NCBI RefSeq assembly: GCF_004339015.1
Contig: NZ_SMFQ01000003.1
Span: 1-64,000, forward strand
Reading direction: 5' to 3'
DNA from: Cocleimonas flava
GTDB lineage: Bacteria; Pseudomonadota; Gammaproteobacteria; Thiotrichales; Thiotrichaceae
Length of the DNA: 64,000 nucleotides
Shown: piece by piece, positions 46,661 to 56,201 of the stretch
Position numbering within the stretch: the stretch's first letter is position 1
Layout: every line of letters starts with the position of its first letter
Translations under genes and position numbers: made by a program
Notes under the pieces: model-generated
What the model was told of the DNA's origin: nothing
Databases searched by the model: none
What the model saw: the letters and a program-made list of their open reading frames with translations, nothing else

Positions 46661-49600
46661 TTATGGTGACCATTCTGTGTTGGTAACTGTTGCGCCTTGA
46701 TCACCTACTCGAGTGACTTCTTTAAAGATAATTGTACCATTATCTGTAGCAACGTCTGTACCCCCAGTTTGTTGAGTTTGAACACCAGTAACTTCTGCTT
46801 TTACAGTTTTTAATGTGCCATCTTCTAATGCGTTCTTGATAGCTAGTTGATCTGCTTGAGGCAACCCTGAAGTTGCAAGACGATCATCTATCCATTTACT
46901 TGAAAGTTGGGTATCACCATCAACCGTCTGATTTAATGAACCAGTACTTCCTCCAGTTGAAGCTTTTGTTTCTACAATTACATATTCGTAAGTACCATCA
47001 CTCTTTTGTCTTTTGAATATTCCATCGATACCATTTTGACCTTGATACCCAGGAAGGTCATCATCAACTGTACCGCTACTTTTTTGTGTGTTTCCTAATG
47101 GAGTCCAGCCTGCGTCCTCCATAGCTTGTGTAGTTCGCTTTTCACCTACTAAGCCTGTCACAAATCTGCTGACATCAGATGCATCAAGTTTAACTTCAAC
47201 TTTCTTTCCATCCTCAAAAATATACTTTTTACCGCTGTTTTCATAAACTTGGTGACCTCGATATTCGGTGCCATTTAGTTTCGTATATATTCCTTCATTT
47301 GGTCCCCGTATATTATTGCCTAACGTGGAATAACCAGATGGTCTATTTGTGATAGGTGTATTTGGAAGATTCCTTATATCAGAGACTGAAACATTATTAT
47401 TTGTTGCAGCTTTAGATATCCGTCTAGAACCTCCGGATATAATATCGATTGCAGACTCGGCAAATTGTGATGTGGCATTACCAAAGCTAATACCTAAATT
47501 ACATAATTCAGTCCGAGTAGATGCTCTTGCTATACCGACTCCAGTCTTGATAATGCTATAAAGAAAATTTACACCGCTAGAGCCAAAGTTCCACCATCCC
47601 CATCCAAGAAGTACAGCATCTACAACTAAATTTAATCCTGGTACAGCTTGTAAAACAGCTATTCCAGCCATCATTGTAACCATGATGGCTATATTTTCAG
47701 GCTTTAACATATCGAGTAGCGCTTGTTTAACATTGCCAACAGCTTGTTCAAGAGCAACGTTCAATACGAAAGTTAATTTATCTGTGTATTCTGCAGTAGC
47801 TATTGGTTTATCAACGCCATCAAGTGTAATGGTGGTTTCATCAGGGGCTAAGCCTAAGATATCACTTGAAAATAGCGGGTTGTTACTAACATAAGCATAT
47901 GTGTTTATACCACCCTTGAGCCCAATAGGATCGCTGGTAATATATCTACCAGTCTCAGGGTTATAATCCCTTAAATAGTTATAATGCGTCCTTGTCTCTT
48001 GATCTTCATATTGCCCCGGAAACCTAAGATTTAGTGAGATTGTTCCTACGACAACTTCTGCTTTACCAAAAGGCGTATAATCCGCTTTCCAGACAGTCTG
48101 TTTTTTATCATTACTGGCAACTCTCGGTGTTCCCAGATGATCACTATGGATCGCATAAAGCTGTTTGTTTTCAAGTTTGGCAACCGGTTGATGCTTAAGG
48201 TAAATATATTGATTAAATGACACCCCCCCACTTATAGGCTCTTTTTCTGTAATTTCAGCGGTTAAGGTATGGCCGTCATACAAGAAGTAAGTAACGGTTT
48301 TCTGACTGCCCGAATAGCTAACCTTTTTAATTCGCTCGCCGAAGGTATTGTATTGGTATTCGGCTATTAGCTCTTTATTTGATTTGCTATTTTTAAAGAC
48401 TTTAATGGGGCGCTGGTTTGCATTGTATTCATAGCTAAAACCGTTAGTTTTTTCAGGGCTGCCACTTTTATTGTATTGGTAGGCTTTAGTTATGTTGCCT
48501 GATTCTTGGGAGTAGGATAGTAAACGATTACCTTCTCCATTTTCTGGGTATTGATAGCTTTCAGATGTAAAAGTGCTCTGTATATCCTGATGCGCTTTCG
48601 CCGTTCGATTACCTACCTTGTCATAGTCATAATGATACTGACCTGTAAGTGTATCGGCTAATGTGAGTCGACCTTGATCGTATTCAAAGCTTTGTAGAGT
48701 GCCATTTTCATCAATGCCCGTAATATTGCCATTCTGGTCATAGGTATACTTAAGTTTTAAAGTATCTGCGATTTGAATATTCTGTAACTGCCCATCTTCT
48801 CTAAAGGTGTATTCGGTTTTAAGCCCATTGTATGAAAGGTAGCCACTCTTACTGTCGGTTTTATCATTGTCAATTTCGGCAATGATACTTTCTTGTTTTA
48901 TCCCTAATAGAGATTCACGGGTAATCGCTTTAAGTTGGCCTGTTTGTTTATTATTCGTGTTGTTTACATCGCCTTCGGCGTAATAGTGATAGCGCAGGGT
49001 TTGACCATCAGGTAGGTGCTTTTTGTGCAGTTTATCTTGTTCGTTGTATTCGTATCCGGTGGTGAATGTGTGTGTGTCTATTTCACGCGTATGCGCTATG
49101 AGTTGACCTTCGTTATTGTATTGGAAAGATTCGGTGGTACTAGGGTTAGTAGTGCTAGCGAGTTTGCCTGTTTTTGAGTCGTAATCAAAGGTAGTGATTT
49201 CAATCTCGCCATTGTTGCTTGTGCTTACTTTTTTGACCAGTTGATTCGCTGCATTCCACTGATAAGTGGTGATGTTGTTTTCAGGGTCAGTACGTTTAAT
49301 ACGATTGCCCGATGCATCATACGCATAGATATTAGTGCCTGTATCAGGACTGATGTGCTGAACAGTTCTACCAAAGTCATCTTTGATGGTTTGGGTTTTG
49401 TTGTCTCTGGCATCAGTAAGGGCAGTGTTTTGTCCTTTGTTGTCGTAGTTAAACTGGGTGACGACTTCGCCGGGTTGTGTTAGGCCGAGAAGTTGACCGA
49501 GGCCGTTATAGCTTAATTCAACCGCTTGATCATCCTTTTCTACTTTAACTAACTGACCTTTCTCATCATATTGGTAGTCTGTTTCTGTCTCACCATCAAG

Positions 49601-51595
49601 ATTTTGTGTTTGGGTTTTATCTAACCTGCCTTGTGCATCGTAAAGGTAGCTTATGGTATTGAGCACCTTACCACTTGCGCCCATCAATTGTGTCTGTGTA
49701 GGACGACTTTCACTGTCGTGAAGCTGTTGAATTTTTCTGCCTTTGTTATCATTTAACGTATTCAGGCGACCCGCTTCGTCGTAGGCCATTCTGATTACTT
49801 CACCATCGGCAGAGGTGATTTGGGTTAAGCGTCCTTCGATATCATAGCTATATTGAACGCTACGGTTGCGTTGTTTGATGTCAGTGGGTTGGCCCTGAGC
49901 GTTATAACTGATGTGTAGGGGGCTTTGTTCGCCTTTCTGTATCTGTGTTGGGTGGCCGCTGATATCATAGGAAAGTACTTTGATGGATTGCCCATTAGCC
50001 TGAGTTAGGCTTTGCAAACGATTTTGTTGATCATAAGCAAGTTGAATTAAATCCTGTACATCATCTCTTGGGCCATCAATGGTTGATAGATTGCCATTGG
50101 TGTAATCGAGTTTTGTTCTACGCTCAATTGGGTCAAAACTGCCATCAGTAGTTGGGCTAAAACCTTTTTCTGTGAGTGTCGCCGGTTGTTGGTCATCGTT
50201 ATAAGTTATAGCAGTTATGTGTTCTCCATCAGGATTCACGCTAGGTCTTGCTATTAGGGTAGGGTGAGGTAAATTACCATTGTATTCATAGCGTACAACT
50301 AATCGATTTGATGATTCTTTAGCTGCTGTAGGCACCCCCCCACTTTGAGGGCTTTTTTGTTTGATAGATGATATGCGGCCTTGTTTATCGTAATTGTATT
50401 GTAAAACGTTGCCAGTTTTTGTATCTATTATAGATTCTATTTGATAGTCATTATTGTAGATATAGTTTTTATTCGGAGCAGGGCAAGTTGCACATCCTGG
50501 ACCTTCACTGCTCAATAACAGACGCTGACTTATGGTTTCATAATAACGCCAGGTGTAAGTGCTTTTTTGTTCTAAAGAATTAGTAACTATGGTTGTGCCG
50601 ATGTCACCCATTTGCTCAGGAATTTTGTATTCAAGTGTGACTTTTTCTGCGCCATCTGCATGAGTTGAAAGATTTGCTCGGCCCTCATCGGTATATCCCC
50701 AGGTTGCAAAGCGAATGCCAGATCTGTTGGTTATACCGGTTAAGTGATTGGGAAAGCCTATATTCTCATAATGGTAAATACGTTTGGTATTATCCGGGTA
50801 GGTTACGGAGCTAAGATTATGTTCATCATCATAGCTATAGTTTATGACTTTTCCGTCGGGCAGAGTGACTGATTCTAAGTGTCCCGGGAGCTTAACGTTA
50901 TTGTTTGTATTTTGCTCAAAGTTGCCTAGTGCAGTGTTGCCTTTTGAGTAAGAAAATAGAAGACTTCTGCCATTATTGTCTGTTACTTTTGAGAGGTGTC
51001 CATCAGGAATATTTTCATATTCTAACGTAAAAGAACGATTGCCTGGATAGGTGATTTCAACGGGGCGGGAACCAAGAAAGAAAATACTTCGCCCATCGTT
51101 TAATGACCATAATATTTTATTGCCTATAGCACTTATGACACCATCCTGGGGTGAAGTTGCTCTAAACTGTTTGGTATTGACGCTATCAAGAGTAAAGATG
51201 ATCCTACGACCATCACTTTGATTGATCTGAATTTTATTTTGCTTAGGATTAGTGACAAGTTTTATGTCAAAAGAATGGCGCCAACCAAACCCTAACCCAG
51301 TATCGGTTTCGATATTAAGTGAGTTGTAGTGTCGTTTAAATAAGAGCGATGCAACACCACCAGCAGCTTCGTAATCTATTTCTTGCTGATATTTATTACC
51401 TGTAATAACACTAATAGGATTGCCCACAGATGAGTTAGGGTTGGCAGATTGTTGAGTGCTTCCTGGTATTGGTGAACTGTTTGCCCCTGAGCAATTACTG
51501 TCACCGCCATCGTTCCCACCACCGTCACAGGCGTTTGCATTGAAGGTTAGTGATAATAGAGCAAAGAGTGTTACTAAAACATGAATTAGTTTCAT
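46661..51595 (-). CDS. Exported YD/Rhs repeat protein 2 with C-terminal PoNe DNase domain
   Basis: The protein has 1644 residues. A Sec signal peptide (residues 1-22, ending NANA, next residue Cys) precedes a Cys/Gly-rich stretch, NPISVITGNKYQQEIDY, and YD repeats to the core end YITSDPIGLKGG near 1235. A hydrophobic region (about 1290-1350) and a linker lead to the C-terminal domain (about 1460-1644). There NGIDGIF and YVIVETKAS give the D...ExK catalytic set of PoNe, a PD-(D/E)xK DNase. The PoNi gene follows. The start ATG overlaps the TadE-like gene by four bases. Two G-rich repeats are translated at about residues 417 and 1121. Most Rhs toxins of gram-negative bacteria lack a Sec signal, so the export route is unusual. 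Confidence 0.88.
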   Translation of the reverse strand: MKLIHVLVTLFALLSLTFNANACDGGGNDGGDSNCSGANSSPIPGSTQQSANPNSSVGNPISVITGNKYQQEIDYEAAGGVASLLFKRHYNSLNIETDTGLGFGWRHSFDIKLVTNPKQNKIQINQSDGRRIIFTLDSVNTKQFRATSPQDGVISAIGNKILWSLNDGRSIFFLGSRPVEITYPGNRSFTLEYENIPDGHLSKVTDNNGRSLLFSYSKGNTALGNFEQNTNNNVKLPGHLESVTLPDGKVINYSYDDEHNLSSVTYPDNTKRIYHYENIGFPNHLTGITNRSGIRFATWGYTDEGRANLSTHADGAEKVTLEYKIPEQMGDIGTTIVTNSLEQKSTYTWRYYETISQRLLLSSEGPGCATCPAPNKNYIYNNDYQIESIIDTKTGNVLQYNYDKQGRISSIKQKSPQSGGVPTAAKESSNRLVVRYEYNGNLPHPTLIARPSVNPDGEHITAITYNDDQQPATLTEKGFSPTTDGSFDPIERRTKLDYTNGNLSTIDGPRDDVQDLIQLAYDQQNRLQSLTQANGQSIKVLSYDISGHPTQIQKGEQSPLHISYNAQGQPTDIKQRNRSVQYSYDIEGRLTQITSADGEVIRMAYDEAGRLNTLNDNKGRKIQQLHDSESRPTQTQLMGASGKVLNTISYLYDAQGRLDKTQTQNLDGETETDYQYDEKGQLVKVEKDDQAVELSYNGLGQLLGLTQPGEVVTQFNYDNKGQNTALTDARDNKTQTIKDDFGRTVQHISPDTGTNIYAYDASGNRIKRTDPENNITTYQWNAANQLVKKVSTSNNGEIEITTFDYDSKTGKLASTTNPSTTESFQYNNEGQLIAHTREIDTHTFTTGYEYNEQDKLHKKHLPDGQTLRYHYYAEGDVNNTNNKQTGQLKAITRESLLGIKQESIIAEIDNDKTDSKSGYLSYNGLKTEYTFREDGQLQNIQIADTLKLKYTYDQNGNITGIDENGTLQSFEYDQGRLTLADTLTGQYHYDYDKVGNRTAKAHQDIQSTFTSESYQYPENGEGNRLLSYSQESGNITKAYQYNKSGSPEKTNGFSYEYNANQRPIKVFKNSKSNKELIAEYQYNTFGERIKKVSYSGSQKTVTYFLYDGHTLTAEITEKEPISGGVSFNQYIYLKHQPVAKLENKQLYAIHSDHLGTPRVASNDKKQTVWKADYTPFGKAEVVVGTISLNLRFPGQYEDQETRTHYNYLRDYNPETGRYITSDPIGLKGGINTYAYVSNNPLFSSDILGLAPDETTITLDGVDKPIATAEYTDKLTFVLNVALEQAVGNVKQALLDMLKPENIAIMVTMMAGIAVLQAVPGLNLVVDAVLLGWGWWNFGSSGVNFLYSIIKTGVGIARASTRTELCNLGISFGNATSQFAESAIDIISGGSRRISKAATNNNVSVSDIRNLPNTPITNRPSGYSTLGNNIRGPNEGIYTKLNGTEYRGHQVYENSGKKYIFEDGKKVEVKLDASDVSRFVTGLVGEKRTTQAMEDAGWTPLGNTQKSSGTVDDDLPGYQGQNGIDGIFKRQKSDGTYEYVIVETKASTGGSTGSLNQTVDGDTQLSSKWIDDRLATSGLPQADQLAIKNALEDGTLKTVKAEVTGVQTQQTGGTDVATDNGTIIFKEVTRVGDQGATVTNTEWSP
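48215..48248 (-). repeat. G-rich dispersed repeat, copy 13, translated inside Rhs protein 2
   Basis: In frame it reads EPISGGVSF, at the same place as copy 10 in the paralogue. Confidence 0.88.
50328..50358 (-). repeat. G-rich dispersed repeat, copy 14, translated inside Rhs protein 2
   Basis: In frame it reads KSPQSGGVP. The aligned site in Rhs protein 1 (IVKKLKDSTETLIARYEY) has no such sequence, so this copy is an insertion or a deletion between paralogues. Confidence 0.88.
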
Positions 51596-52710
51596 AGTGA
51601 ACTTGTTGACGTTGGAATGGGAGTAAAGTTTGGGATATCAATTTCGCATATACACGATGCGCCAGTAGAGGGATCGCAGACTTCAACGCAAAGACCTATT
51701 GGGCTTGTGCTGCAGTCATAGCATGTGCCCGTATTTGCGTCACAATAATCCTGGCCATTTGTTCCACAACTAGAAACAGTAGGGTCACAAGTTGAAGGTC
51801 CCGATGGTGTTATTGTGTATGGGTCGTCATAAACGACGGATTCATCAATCGCACTATCTGGCAGTGGATTAACTGTTGGATTGATAATGCTATCGATTTC
51901 ATTGTCTGTTAATAGGTTTCCTCCGCTTTCTCCTGCAAAAACAGGGCTTTGCATTCTTGCAATGGCATGAGATCGAATAGCTATATAGTAGCCCCTACTT
52001 TTACCAAATACAGTATTTGTTAGGGAGGTTGATGTGTTATTTTGTGATAATTTGTTACATTGTTTTTGTTCTTGGCTGCCACTAAACCTCAGGACCGAGT
52101 TATAAAATAATCTGTCTAGACCAGGAACCGAAAGCTTTTGGCACCAATAGGTTTTTATTTTCAAAAGGTTAGCATCCTGTATTCCAATATTCCTATTTAC
52201 TCCTCCAATTGACACATTTTTTTCGGTAGGATCTCTCCACTTCAAATTATCATTTGGAATTACGTAGTTTTTTTCCTGAGTACTTCCCACTACATTAACT
52301 TTTAGTTCTACTTTGAATACGTCATAAATCTCTTTTGAGGGGCTAATTACGGTTAATGCTTTTTGGTTGTTGCCAGTGTCCATAAACGTTTGAATTAATC
52401 TAGCGCAATTATAGCCCGCAGCAATTATTGTACCTTGACCAACACCAGGGCATTTCTTTTTAGATGCGTATAAAGGAGCCATACCTTCAGCAAAAGCAGT
52501 TTTAATTGAATCTAGATCAGCATTGTTAAGTGTACCTTTTCTTACAGCTTCTGCTGATGCCAGGTTTAAAGTATTTTTAGCTTTATAGATGAAGGTCATT
52601 TCGACCATGCCAAAAATTATAATAAAAAATATAGGCAAAATATAAAGAGCTTCAGCTAAGGTTGCTCCAGATTGATATTTAGTGTGACTATTTTTAATAG
52701 TTGCGCGCAT
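51592..52710 (-). CDS. TadE-like pseudopilin with Cys-rich C-terminal extension
   Basis: The 372-residue protein has the TadE N terminus: a basic leader, then GATLAEALYILPIFFIIIFGMVEMTF, with the +5 acidic residue after the cleavage Gly and a long hydrophobic helix. The periplasmic part holds the usual Cys pair and a late Cys/Asp/Thr-rich tail (about residues 300-355, CDPTVSSCGTNGQDYC). The length is about twice that of standard TadE. Its stop overlaps the start of Rhs protein 2, so the two are translationally coupled. It diverges from the main Tad cluster. Confidence 0.8.
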   Translation of the reverse strand: MRATIKNSHTKYQSGATLAEALYILPIFFIIIFGMVEMTFIYKAKNTLNLASAEAVRKGTLNNADLDSIKTAFAEGMAPLYASKKKCPGVGQGTIIAAGYNCARLIQTFMDTGNNQKALTVISPSKEIYDVFKVELKVNVVGSTQEKNYVIPNDNLKWRDPTEKNVSIGGVNRNIGIQDANLLKIKTYWCQKLSVPGLDRLFYNSVLRFSGSQEQKQCNKLSQNNTSTSLTNTVFGKSRGYYIAIRSHAIARMQSPVFAGESGGNLLTDNEIDSIINPTVNPLPDSAIDESVVYDDPYTITPSGPSTCDPTVSSCGTNGQDYCDANTGTCYDCSTSPIGLCVEVCDPSTGASCICEIDIPNFTPIPTSTSSL

Positions 52711-52909
52711 GATTTAATATTACGTAATAGTAAAAAAATTTGATAGGGGTGATTTAAATATTTATTACACAATAAATGTGATAAATAAAGTGAATCTTGT
52801 ATTAAATGTATTTCTATAGTGATAATAAGTTATATGATGTTATTTTTAAAAAGAAATTTATGTAATAAAATGTTTTTCTTTTTAAGGCGTTAGTTTAGAG
52901 GCAGTATTT

Positions 52910-53098
52910 ATGGATATGACATTAGCGGGTCAAATAGTTGGTCGTATTTTATTATCATATTTTGTTGTTTTAGTTATTATGTTTTTGGTTTCTAATTTTA
53001 ATTTGAAAAGGGCTTTTTATCATACGCACCGCTGGTATGGTTTTATTGCTCTCGTTTTTATTTTCTTAGTAGGTATATCCTCGCACTTTTATAACTAA
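52910..53098 (+). CDS. Small membrane protein (62 aa)
   Basis: It has two hydrophobic segments (IVGRILLSYFVVLVIMFLVS and YGFIALVFIFLVGISS) joined by a His/Arg-rich turn (RAFYHTHRW). A GAGG site lies upstream. It begins the rightward group after the divergent pseudopilin-Rhs operon. Function unknown. Confidence 0.6.
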   Translation: MDMTLAGQIVGRILLSYFVVLVIMFLVSNFNLKRAFYHTHRWYGFIALVFIFLVGISSHFYN

Positions 53099-53268
53099 TG
53101 GACTAATCTGAGGAGATGTTGAGTTTTTATCATCTTAGTCTTTTTATAAGAAATTTCATTATTCCGTGGTGAATAGTCCTATTAACTTGATTCTTATTTA
53201 TTCATTTATTTATATTTAGACTTTTTACATATTACTTATTGATGCAATAGGTTAGGTTTTCTTTATTC

Positions 53269-54123
53269 GTGTATATTTATCTTTCTTTTTTTATATTTAT
53301 TCTGTTCTCGTTTAAAGTGAATGGTTATGAATTAATTACTTCAAAAAGTGTAACTCAAGAAACGTCTACTAAAAAAGTAATAATTGGTGCGCGCAATTTT
53401 CAGAAGAAAAAAAATCTGAGACGCAAGTATGCCAATTTAAGTTCTTGTCATAAAAATAATACATATGATGCGTTTATTAATGAAACTGGATATTTGTATG
53501 GAGTTGATCCGTATTTTATAAAGGCGATTATTGCTTCCGAGAGCTGTTTTAAAGTTGATGCAGTTTCACATAAGGGTGCAGAAGGTTTAATGCAATTAAT
53601 GCCATTTACGGCCAGAAGATTCGGAGTAATTGATAGCTTTAATGCAAAACAGAATATTGTTGGCGGGGTGAAATATTTAAAATTTTTACAAAACCGTTTT
53701 AAGTATAAGTATGAATTAATAGCCGCTTCTTATAATGCAGGTGAAGGAGCCGTTGATAAATATCGAGGTATTCCACCCTATAAGGAAACAGTCAATTATG
53801 TCAGAAAGGTAATGAGTATTTATAATCAAAAAAATACTTTTAAAAAGGAAGGAAAAGATTCTCTAATTGGAATACCAAACAATATACCTAACTCATGCCA
53901 TACAAATTTTAATAAAAAGCGTTACACATATGTTGAAGTGAATGGAACCACTGTTCGTGGTTTTTTTAATGGCTCAAATTCTGACAATTTATTGAAAGTT
54001 TCTAGAAAAACTGGGATACCGCTTAAGGTTATAAAACGTTTAAATAAGAAAAATACCGAAGTTCAACAACAAGGTCTGCTGGGTAAAACAAAGATTTTAC
54101 TTTGGCACTGCGATATTAAATGA
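53269..54123 (+). CDS. SLT-type lytic transglycosylase
   Basis: The 284-residue protein has an N-terminal signal sequence and an SLT domain at about residues 65-190: the catalytic Glu in IIASESCF, GAEGLMQLMPFTA, NIVGGVKYL and ASYNAGEGAV. The C-terminal 70 residues look like a degenerate peptidoglycan-binding or LysM-like fold (NNLLK- and GIPLKVIKRLNKKN-like). Such enzymes open the cell wall for pilus or secretion machines. The start codon is GTG. It lies at the head of the Tad cluster. Confidence 0.85.
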   Translation: MYIYLSFFIFILFSFKVNGYELITSKSVTQETSTKKVIIGARNFQKKKNLRRKYANLSSCHKNNTYDAFINETGYLYGVDPYFIKAIIASESCFKVDAVSHKGAEGLMQLMPFTARRFGVIDSFNAKQNIVGGVKYLKFLQNRFKYKYELIAASYNAGEGAVDKYRGIPPYKETVNYVRKVMSIYNQKNTFKKEGKDSLIGIPNNIPNSCHTNFNKKRYTYVEVNGTTVRGFFNGSNSDNLLKVSRKTGIPLKVIKRLNKKNTEVQQQGLLGKTKILLWHCDIK

Positions 54124-54155
54124 ATTTAACTTACTTGTTTTTTATGTAGAGCAAA

Positions 54156-55670
54156 ATGCAGATATCTTACATTAGGTTAAAAGCAGAAAACTCAAATGTT
54201 ATTTACCCCCTCATACTAGGTGGTATATCAGCGTTGTCATTTATTGTTTCGTTTCCTGTACTTTTTATCTTGAGTAATGTTTTATTGATTGTGTTTTTGC
54301 AGAATAAAACTTTTAAACATGCAGATATAGTAGGTCTATCTTATGGTTTGTCGTACTACTTTGTGGGTTTGTATTGGTTTTTTGTAGTTGATAATAGTTA
54401 CGAGGCAACTAGTCATATAGTTCTACTGGGGTTTGAGGTGCTTGCTATATTTTTGTTAAGTTTACCTTTTGCTGTTCTTTGTCTTTTCTTAACGCTTTAT
54501 TCAAGAAAAAAGAGAAATTCGATAATCTGGTTTGTGGCAATTGTGGCACCCGCATTTACTTTAGTAGAGTGGGTTAAAACTTGGTATTTTTCGGGTTTTC
54601 CATGGTTTCAAGCCTCTCACGTTTTTTCAGGTACTTTTTTTCGTGGCTGGTATGCCATATTTGGAGAGTTAGGTGTAAGTTTTATTATTTATTTAGTAGC
54701 GTCACTTTTAGCCTTTGCTTTTATAAATATAAAGAATTCGAAAACTAATTTGTTAGTATTAAAGGTATTAACTATTTTGTTGCTCTCTACTTTTTTTGTT
54801 AATACCTTGGTCTATACCAAACAATATAAAGAACCAGTGGTTATTCAGGTTTTCAGTGATGGGTTAGGTTCAACTATAAATAATCAACTGGATGAGAGGG
54901 TGAAGTCTTCCAAGAACTTCCAGGATTTGGTTTTATCAGAAGATGCATTAGATTTATCTATTTGGCCTGAATCATCTACGGGCATAGGAAGTTATGCTGA
55001 TTTGAATGAATCTCTAAATGACGGATTTAAACAAATAGATGAAAAAAGCACCGAAGTTCTATTCGGTAGTTATGGCAGAGTTGGGGCTCAACATAAAAAC
55101 TCTATATTCTTGGGTAGTACCCAAAAAGAAGTTTATACAAAACAACATTTAGTTCCGGTTGGCGAATATATTCCTACTTGGTTTTCAATTTTAGATTTAT
55201 GGATACCAGGATCTTTTCAAAGTTCCACCGTTAGTGATTCTTCTTTAGGGGGTAGCATAAAAGCAAAAGGTTTAACTATAACGCCAATGATATGTTATGA
55301 GGTTATGTTTGGAAATGAGTTAAGAAAAAAGGCTGTTAATTCAAATTTGCTGGTTAATGTTGGGAACCTTGGGGCGCTTAAGCCTCTGTGGGTTAAAAAA
55401 TATTTTTTGAATTTAGCAAAAATACGTTCTTTTGAACTGCAAACCCCAATTGCTATTTCAAATAGTTTTGGTTTCGCGGGCTTTATATCTAAAAAAGGGG
55501 AATTAGACACTTTTTTATCAAATTATAGAAAAGGTAAAATTAAAGAAATAAAAGTCGTCACCGGTAACACACCTTATTCAAAATATGGTTCGGTTATTAT
55601 TTTGTTAGTTTGTTTTGCACTTTTGTGTATAGGTATTTTGATTTTTAGTAACCTCTTTAAAACTGTATAA
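54156..55670 (+). CDS. lnt: Apolipoprotein N-acyltransferase-like protein
   Basis: Lnt adds the third acyl chain to lipoproteins. The 504 residues have an N-terminal block of six to seven membrane segments with FPWFQASHVF, then a CN-hydrolase domain with the catalytic triad: Glu in SIWPESSTG (about 271), Lys in KQHLVPVGEYIP (about 328) and Cys in PMICYEVMFG (about 379). Placement inside a Tad cluster, not beside corC/ybeX, suggests a paralogue with a dedicated substrate. This is an inference. Confidence 0.85.
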   Translation: MQISYIRLKAENSNVIYPLILGGISALSFIVSFPVLFILSNVLLIVFLQNKTFKHADIVGLSYGLSYYFVGLYWFFVVDNSYEATSHIVLLGFEVLAIFLLSLPFAVLCLFLTLYSRKKRNSIIWFVAIVAPAFTLVEWVKTWYFSGFPWFQASHVFSGTFFRGWYAIFGELGVSFIIYLVASLLAFAFINIKNSKTNLLVLKVLTILLLSTFFVNTLVYTKQYKEPVVIQVFSDGLGSTINNQLDERVKSSKNFQDLVLSEDALDLSIWPESSTGIGSYADLNESLNDGFKQIDEKSTEVLFGSYGRVGAQHKNSIFLGSTQKEVYTKQHLVPVGEYIPTWFSILDLWIPGSFQSSTVSDSSLGGSIKAKGLTITPMICYEVMFGNELRKKAVNSNLLVNVGNLGALKPLWVKKYFLNLAKIRSFELQTPIAISNSFGFAGFISKKGELDTFLSNYRKGKIKEIKVVTGNTPYSKYGSVIILLVCFALLCIGILIFSNLFKTV

Positions 55671-55873
55671 GTCATTACTTCTGTTATTATAACTGTATGT
55701 TTTTTACACACATTTTTACCATTTATATTAAATTTGTATGACCTAATTTCATAAAACAGAATATAACTTTACTTTTTAGATAGTATTTTGCTATAAAGAC
55801 AATTAATGATTTGCTCGTCTCAAGGGTGCCTCATTTTAGGGATAGTTTTTTAATATAATGTAAGGAGTTTTCA

Positions 55874-56167
55874 ATGAAAAATGCAGTAAATATGAACATG
55901 AAAAAGCAACAATTAGGTCAGGGTATGACTGAGTATATTGTTATTGTTGCGCTTATCGCAGTTGCAGCAATCGGTGCATACGGTTACTTTGGTAAAACAG
56001 TTCAACATCAGGTTGCTAACTTGGCTGCGGAAGTATCTGGTGATCATGGTGCTGCAAGTACTTCTGCTGCTGCTGCTAAAACTACTGCGGGTAAAGCAGA
56101 AGAGAAAGCCAAGCAAGCTGTTGATATGGGTACTTTTGGAGCAAATACGAGTACTGGCGGAGAGTAA
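55874..56167 (+). CDS. flp: Flp/type IVb pilin
   Basis: The 97-residue prepilin has a leader ending at Gly and the class IVb motif QGMTEYIVIVALIAVAAIGAYG, with Glu at +5 of the mature protein followed by Tyr. The C-terminal part is Ala/Lys/Thr-rich. An AAGGAG site precedes the ATG at 55874. Two hairpins follow the gene, which may limit read-through so that pilin is made in excess. Confidence 0.9.
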   Translation: MKNAVNMNMKKQQLGQGMTEYIVIVALIAVAAIGAYGYFGKTVQHQVANLAAEVSGDHGAASTSAAAAKTTAGKAEEKAKQAVDMGTFGANTSTGGE

Positions 56168-56193
56168 ACGACTTTATATTTTGTCGTTTTCTT
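56166..56193 (+). terminator. Terminator-like hairpin after flp
   Basis: AAACGAC and GTCGTTT form a 7-bp stem followed by TTTCTT. It starts at the flp stop codon. Confidence 0.55.
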
Positions 56194-56201
56194 AGATAGC
56201 A

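Noticed and set aside
36096-51595. Type VI secretion context for the Rhs proteins
   Set aside because: No VgrG, PAAR, Hcp or Eag-type chaperone genes are in the window, and both proteins carry Sec signals.
55854-55859. TATAAT box just before flp
   Set aside because: Transcription would begin inside the ribosome-binding site, and no matching -35 box was seen.
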